Positions 57,341 through 64,000 of a DNA stretch of 64,000 nt are shown in pieces. Both the position numbers and the translations under genes were made by a program. The first letter of the stretch is position 1. Every line of letters begins with the position of its first letter. This stretch comes from Hydrotaea diabolus (lineage: Eukaryota; Arthropoda; Insecta; Diptera; Muscidae), in assembly GCA_963513945.1 (NCBI GenBank), contig OY740717.1, forward strand, positions 112,588,864 through 112,652,863, given 5' to 3'. The notes under the pieces are model-generated. The model saw nothing but the letters and a program-made list of their open reading frames with translations. It searched no databases and was not told where the DNA came from.

Positions 57341-60180
57341 GTTCAACCTTTTTAATAAAATCAGAAATTTAAAAAAAAAGTATCAGAGCTTTTTTAAAGC
57401 CATTCAAATTTAAAATGTTAAATCTCCAACCCTGTAATGGCTACTGAGTCCGCCCTTAGATATCCCTAGCTTTTGGCTATGCTTGTCGGTTGGTCTCTTG
57501 CTCGGAAGTTATATGTGGTAGAACCAACGATTTTCTTGGGGTTTATCACATACTAAGTAGTCGATTAGCAGTAATTGTGGCCTTGATGACAAATATAGCT
57601 TTAATAGCCTTTAAAAATGTGGTTCTTTTTAATCTGTTATTTACTAGACGGCCGATGTTTTGAACCCTTTTGCAAAGTTTACGGATTGTACTTTTACACC
57701 ATTAATAGAAAGTAAAGTAATGGAGTGTAAAGACTAGACGGTGTGTAAAGCCTAGACGGCTTTCGAGTATGTGGTTCCCTCATTTCTTCTACACATCAGC
57801 CAGCTTTTGTAAATTGCATCAGCTGTACCTTTGAATTCGGCCGGCCCGAAGCTTTTATACGCTCCACCAGAGAAGGCATTCCAATGTGGATGGCGAGCCA
57901 GTATTAGAGAAAATGTTTGTTGTTGGGGCCAAAATTACAATTTCTTTGAAAGAAGTATTTAATGCAAATAAGGCATTGACTGTGTAGGGTGACCATTGCC
58001 TACCGAAATGTTTTAAATGAGTACATTTTTGGGTTCGTGGGGTGAAATATCTTTGAAATCTCCATTTATTCATATTTAAAGGGACCTGTAACCTGGGCCT
58101 GCGATTTTGAGAAGCCGTCAATTTAATGTCATATTTCGATAAAAAAAAAATACAAAAGGAACCTCTTTTCGTTTAGACCTAACCATGCTTTTAACGTACA
58201 GGCAGATCGTCCTAAGTTTTTACTACAACTCATTGTATGTATACATCCAATTCGAAATGTACAACGGAATGACAAATTTATATACACCACCTTCTGGTGC
58301 GCAATCCAAGGGAAACCGAGTATTTCCGTGTTCCTTTTTTGAGAAAAATTTCATATACATATGTTTGTATTAACCATTCCTAAGATTCTGCAATTCATTC
58401 GAAATATGTCGAGAATTTCTTATTTAATCGATTGTGATCGATGTTCGAGCACAATTAGTAGATTGTTTTAGTTTTCGTTAGAGGAAGCTTTTTCGCATTT
58501 GTCCGATTCGTAAAACCGATCCAACTGTAATGTAGTACCTCTTCTAAAAAGAAGGTAAAACAAACACTCTTATCTCACTCTTTCGATGGGCTACACTTGA
58601 AGTCTTTAACAATCGATATATGATAAAATTTGTATCCATTAGGATTAATGTATGAAACTATATCGTAATCGTTCGTATGAAATTAAAAAAAAAGATCTTG
58701 CAGTAGTACTGAGCTTGTGAATTTTGCTCACTTTTTAACTTTTTATTGTTATTGGTTACGACAGATGTGTATCGATAAAATATCGATGATATTAAAAAAT
58801 TAAGCGATTGAGGATTTTGTAAACAAATATTTTATATACGTCAATTATAAACCACTGCAGTGTATGTTCATAATGATAATTAATTTAAATGAATGTTAAT
58901 AAAAACGTATTGCACGAACTCATACATATGTACATTGTTTTACATATGTACGAGTATATACTCGTATATTGTTTATATGAAACGTATGCTTATATACAGA
59001 CATCCATTGATTTATTTCAGTTATCTGTTGAGATTTTCAATTATTATTTTCAAACTTTTGTTGCAATCGTAACAGAATCTGTCACATTCTGACATGGACC
59101 ATTTTGAATCTTAATTATAAAAATTTATGTTTATACTCAGAAAAAATTAAATGTCAACATCGTTATGTTGATATTTATGCAATTTAATCCATTCAAATAG
59201 AATTTAGCATTAAAACTTTTAGCATAGAATAAAACCAAAGTCACAAACAGAAAAACAAAAATCAACCCAAGAAGAACATAAAGAGAAATTATGAATAGCA
59301 AAAGAAATATACAAAAATAAAGTCTAGAAGAAAATAAGAAGCAACAAAACAAGAAACTGCACTTGATGTCATATTTATTCATTTATATAAATGAAAATAG
59401 ATATTTTTTACTTAATTACCAAAATATGATAGGATATGATGGAAAACAAAACTAAATTGCCCAAAGTTTTTAGAGTCAAGTTAAAAGGATGTCTTTTTGT
59501 AAAAAGAATAAAAATAAGGATTGCTGCATTTATTTAATGAACTAATACGATTATACTCTTACATGCATAGTTCATACATACGAAACATATACAAAGGCAT
59601 AGACATAGTTGAATACATAAGTAATGCTCCCCCTTCCCCCATTCCAGCCCCATAAACAACTAGAATCATACATAATTTACAACAACAATTGAATAGTAAA
59701 TGCTTGCCGAGAAGAAATAAAACCATGTGGAACTAAGCCCCAACTAAAATGAGTATTATTTCGTAATTAAATACTTCTAGATTTAAGTGTAAAATTAAGA
59801 ATATAAATATGAAAGAGTATAAGAAGTCAAGGGCTTCAATGAATCACATATTAGAGAAATTTAAATTCTTAATGGAGTGTCAAGACTACCAACATATGGA
59901 GGCTTCCATAGCAGGGTGCGTTTGGTGATTTTTATTTGGAGAGATCGAAAAGTTCGTACCAAAAAATATTTCAAATCTTCGTTGCAGGGCGTGATATGAA
60001 CCGGTAAAAAATTAAATTCAATGGAGATTTATAAAATCCTTACGAAAATAAAAAAACCATGGACGATGTATAATACCCTTGCAACTAAGATATTTGTTTT
60101 AACATTAAAATGCTATATTTTGTAATATAAAATATATATTATTAAATTTATACGGCTATAATCATAAAATTGTTTTTAAA
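57341..60180. other. intron, mostly unrecognised
   Basis: Bases 58250-58310 (ACAACGGAATGACAAATT, CACCTTCTGGTG) are LINE-tail-like. Bases 58880-59890 are very AT-rich, with TACGAGTATATACTCGTATA at 58949 and no repeat partner; they could be single-copy intron or UTR-like DNA. No coding exon. Confidence 0.3.
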
Positions 60181-60661
60181 CCTATTGTAACTTTTTATGA
60201 ATACGGGATATTTTTATTATAAAAACACTTTGAACATGGATTAACCGGCTCGAGTTCTCTTGCTTCGACGAGTACATTTTAATAGATGACAAGTTTTTTA
60301 CAAAATGGAAAAGTGACATTGATAATTGTGGCTACATACTGTTTTTTATTGCGATTTCGGGTACATGACGACCTTTATCAGAAAACTTCGCTGCATTTGT
60401 TAAAAGGAAAACTAAACTCTTTAAGACCAGGCTTTCGCCGAAGGAAGCTTTGCAGCGAAGCATTCTGGTGAAGATCGTCAAGGAATCGAATTCGCGATAA
60501 CAGTATGTAGCCACAATTATCAATGTCACTTTTCCATTTTGTAAAAAACTTGTCATCTATTTAAATGTACTCGTATACGCAAGAGAACTCGAGCCGGTTA
60601 ATCCATGCTCAATGTGTTTTTATAATAAAAATATCCCGTATTCATAAAAAGTTACAATAGG
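60181..60661. repeat. long near-perfect inverted repeat (hairpin)
   Basis: The left arm, 60181 to ~60343, starts CCTATTGTAACTTTTTATGA. The right arm, ~60499 to 60661, is its reverse complement. I count about six or seven mismatches in ~163 bp (~96-97% identity). The ~155-bp spacer (TTCGCTGCATTTG, CTTTGCAGCGAAGC) has no recognised origin. The two antisense short frames beginning MTSFLQNGKVTLIIVATYC simply mirror each other through the palindrome. Transcription in either direction would yield a ~160-bp stem. Confidence 0.9.
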
Positions 60662-60900
60662 TATAAAGGCAATCGCGATAAAAACAGTTTGCAGGCACTA
60701 AAATCAAAATTTTCCTGAATAATTCGTTTGACCACTATCGTGCTTGAAATAGACTCATCTACGGATGGACGAACGGACGGACGGACGGACTTGAGAATAT
60801 ATATTCTTTATAGCTTCACAGATCAATATTTTGTGGTGTTGCAAACTGAATGACAAATTTAGTATACCATTTGGTGGAGGGTATAAAACTGGAGTTAGCC
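60662..60900. other. LINE-tail-like debris with GGAC repeats
   Basis: GGACGAACGGACGGACGGAC at 60766 and GGTGGAGGGTATAAAAC near 60872 are typical end-of-element wording in decayed dipteran non-LTR elements. Confidence 0.4.
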
Positions 60901-62900
60901 ACCGCATACCCATTCGTATTATATTATATTCCGTGTTACTATACCATCCGTTTGGACCTTCTACCAACGTAGGAAGTATACATTGAAGCAAATGGAAATA
61001 TCAGAAACATTTACTAAATACGAAGAATGGCGTGATTATTCGATATTTATTTCCAAATGAATTGTTCAAAAATGACTAAAAGTCGAAGCAGAATATACAT
61101 ATGTTCCTCTGATGGAAAAGACAAATTTAGCTTTGGACCTAAAGCATCGAACTCAGTTAAAATCTAAATCAAGCAGCATCAAAAAGAGAATGAAAGATGA
61201 AAAAAGTCGAGAATAAGGACAGTCATCTATAAGTAAGTATATGAGAATGTGGCACGCCACCTAATTCTTCTTGAGTCTCAAGCAGCCTGATACTAGAGGA
61301 GTAATTGAGTATTCAGATAGGCTTAGAAAGTTACATTCCATATGTTCTGCTGATTCTTCGTATTCTCTGTCATTGTTGATTCTATCGCAATCCTTGTGAG
61401 ATTTACCCATAAAGTTTGCTACGCATGCGTATTGTAGAGTGCCTTGTGAACAAATCTGCTGAAAATATTTTTTCTTTTCAAATGGGCTGTATTTTTAGTC
61501 ACAAGCAGCAAATTGTCAGAGAGTTTCGCTGTTTTCCTATTTTCAATTATATCGTTTAGCTGTGAATCTAGTGCAGCATTAACCAATAATTTTTTTAAAG
61601 ATGTCCATATAACCCACCCACTTCAAGCCATTCCTGGAACTAAACATTTACTTGAAGTTTCCCGGCATGATGTTGATACACCGAACACAGTTTGCTGTTA
61701 TACTCGTATTGTGCTGCGGTATTTAAAGGAAAAATGTATTGCATGCTTCTGAGCATTTCGACTTTATTATACTGAAGTGGAAAACTTAAAGAGGTTTTTA
61801 GTTTAAAATTAAAATAAATTGGGTTAATTTAATTTATTTAATTGGGTTAATGTTAACTTCTAATAGTGCCGCCTACAATGTGGCTGTCTAGCATGTGGGT
61901 AAGTGTGTTTTCAGTTTTCGAAATTGGTCCTTACTTCGTTCTCTAGCTGCTCCTGAAGACCTTGATCTGATCTGCGTTTAACTAAAGGTTCCTAATCTTC
62001 TTTTGATGGTATTAAAACGTTAACACTTTTCCCATGTATGGCATGGAATATCATTGTAACCTCGTAACGTCGTATTCTGCTTCATCGGTGGATCTTTCAA
62101 TATAGGACGAGTGTTGATGCTTCTTAGAATAGAAGAGGGTGATCAACTTTAGCTACAAGTAATTCTCTTACTGGATGTTTGTGAGTGGGACACCAAATAT
62201 CGTTTGCAGATCAAAATACTTGGGAAGTTGATCTTTGATACCCTGTAACGCATATAAGCTATTACTGACAGTTTGTTCTTTTGTGTTCACCGCACTTGAG
62301 TTTGTTGAAAATCTCATGATTTCATATATGGCCCATTTTTTGCCGTTAGTTTTCTTATACAAGACGGATCGAGCTTTTAACAGGATTTCATTTCCAGCAT
62401 CTATTTACGCTTAACAAAATGGCAGGAAATGTCTGCATATTCTTGGCAATGTTTAAAGAATCTATCTAGACTTGACTACCAAAAATGTGTATACCCTTTA
62501 TTAGTGACTTATTAAGTCCGACCTTGCTTAAGCTCCACACAGAGGAGCGGAATCTTCAAAATAGTAGAGCGGTAGTCGGATACGTCCGATTTTAACATTC
62601 TTACATCTTTCATATCATAAGGATTTTAGCATTTCATTTAATTTTAGAGTAATTTTATTGGGGCAACTTCACAGGGCACTACTCCAACTCCTTGCACCTT
62701 CTAGCTTTCTAGTTGAGCTTTCTTGACAAACAAAATGTAACTTGCGATGATTTTGGGGAGACAGCTTGTAGCTCCTGTACCAACTATAGAAAAAAAGAGG
62801 AAAACGTACTAAATAGTAAACTTCTCTCCTGTTCCGGGCTCTGCTCTGGAAGTAATCCATTATTTCCATAAACGACCATTACTCCAAAGTTTACACGTGT
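60901..62900. other. intron, possibly very old transposon coding debris
   Basis: Frames at 61513-61752 (+, HPLQAIPGTKHLLEVSRHD) and 62168-62362 (-, LYKKTNGKKWAIYEIMRF) are protein-like in composition but match no family I know. Stops surround them. Confidence 0.25.
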
Positions 62901-64000
62901 GATTTATTTTATCCTTCGGCTTCTGTTTTGCATTTCATGAAATGTAAATATAGTTTTGTTTCCTTTTTTAAATAAATGCACTGGTGATATACATATACAC
63001 ACACACATAGAATATATGTATACTTACATATATATAAGTATATATACGAGTATATAAATTTATTAAACTGCACATATTTGTGGCATTTATTTTCAATATT
63101 TTACATAAATGAAGAACAACACACAAAAAACAAAACAACAACCAAATAAAATTTATAAAAAAAACAAACAACAACTACATAAGTACTTAAATAAATTTTG
63201 TAAATAAAATAAAATGAAATTATTATATAAAGTTAAATATTTACTTAAAATATGATACCGAACGGCAGAAAGAACGCAAAAATCCAATACGAACTCACAA
63301 AATAAAAAATGTAAACAAATATTTTGAAATCTTAAAAAGGATGAAAAAAAACTGGGAATGGAATCAGCAGCACTTTGCCAGTGTTTTTGCTTTCTCATTA
63401 TTCCCGAAACGAATTGTTTAAATGTGTACGTTCAGTTTTTATTTTCTGCTGTGAAAATTAATTAAAAGTCTGTCGGTGTTGAGTGTATGTATTATAAATC
63501 GAATACTTTTGCATTGCTGATCATCGCCATCATCGATTGAATTATTTTAATTGCAATCGCAATATTTTCATAAAGCATTTGTCTTCTCGTTTTTATCCGA
63601 TGCACGTAACATTTATGAGATCCAAGCAAATAGATTTGCGTAAATTGATGGATAATATTTACCTTGTGGGTAATACGATAAACTGAAAGAATTAAGCTTT
63701 TGAATTTCGTTTTGGTTCCAGTCACTTTTTTCGTGTGTATTTAGTTTCGATTACTACAAGTGTCGATGCGCTTACAACGCTGTATGTAAATGTATTTGAA
63801 ATGAAATTTAAATTTTTAAGTTCTACTTTTACTATTATCATAGACATTAAACATTAGACATAACATTTGAAGCATAGACATTATTAACGATCGAATAAAA
63901 TAAAAATAATCTCCAAAATGTGAATGTGTCTTATTGGAAGTTTTAAGGTAAGTAGGTTTGTATTGTTTTACAGATTACCTCAAGACATAAGTTTATTCTT
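62901..64000. other. AT-rich terminal stretch, repeat-free
   Basis: A TATACACACACACATAG/TATATAAG microsatellite lies at 62988-63058. GGTAAGTAGG at 63949 is donor-like, but no exon frame or acceptor supports it. Confidence 0.3.

Noticed and set aside
60286..60556. Two genes starting with the same peptide on opposite strands
   Set aside because: The identical N-termini are produced by the two arms of the inverted repeat.
61513..61752. 79-residue plus-strand frame as a host exon
   Set aside because: No recognised family, no splice signals, surrounded by stops; kept only as possible old debris.
63949..63954. GTAAGT donor near the right edge
   Set aside because: No open frame or acceptor upstream; a chance match is likely.

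Overview
The window looks like non-coding DNA from a fly nuclear genome, most likely a higher dipteran such as a tephritid fruit fly. The evidence is the AT-rich composition, frequent CTCGTA/TACGAGT words, CAG/CAA-rich low-complexity coding DNA at the left edge, many mariner-type relics, and a complete absence of bacterial gene organisation. The species call is inference. The only plausible host coding sequence is the 3' end of a Gln-rich exon at 1-132 (+), which ends in a strong splice donor. The remaining ~63.9 kb reads best as one very long intron (or intron plus intergenic DNA). No other host coding exon could be supported on either strand.

The intron is a graveyard of mostly DNA (class II) transposons. 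The main groups are: (a) three copies of one DD34D mariner (14.4, 23.3 and 27.4 kb); (b) at least ten relics from several lineages of mariner-like elements whose transposase motif matches the DD41D 'rosa' type (1.5, 3.0, 9.1, 18.2, 20.8, 33.8, 41.6, 43.5, 45.6, 52.6, 55.8 and 56.4 kb); (c) a Tc1-like relic (25.2-26.0 kb); (d) a ~260-bp TA-flanked MITE family present five times (here M1: 1.2, 15.9, 29.9, 33.3 and 37.0 kb); (e) a ~0.94-kb family with CACGCAGA termini and an internal array of ~21-bp ATAGTAT units (M2: 4.3, 7.0 and 53.4 kb); (f) a related-looking family with CACACAAAGA termini (M3); (g) a pogo-like MITE (33.0 kb); and (h) a PIF/Harbinger-like element at 34436-35334 inserted inside a rosa-type transposase with a clean 3-bp target duplication. 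Class I elements are sparse: a LINE endonuclease/linker fragment without reverse transcriptase (39.8-40.9 kb), two possible tRNA-derived SINEs, and LINE-tail-like debris.

Other structure includes a 163-bp, ~97% identical inverted repeat at 60181-60661 that would fold into a long hairpin, several short tandem duplications, and three unnamed dispersed repeat families (D, E and H). Islands with no recognisable repeat (about 11.8-12.9, 22.0-22.4, 26.5-26.9, 30.5-31.0, 38.0-39.0, 50.7-51.8, 54.6-55.4 and 62.9-64.0 kb) are the best places to look for conserved enhancers or missed non-coding exons. Nothing works together as an operon or pathway. The window's interest lies in transposon history, nested insertions and possible hairpin or regulatory RNA potential. 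All family names rest on motifs read by eye, without database searches.
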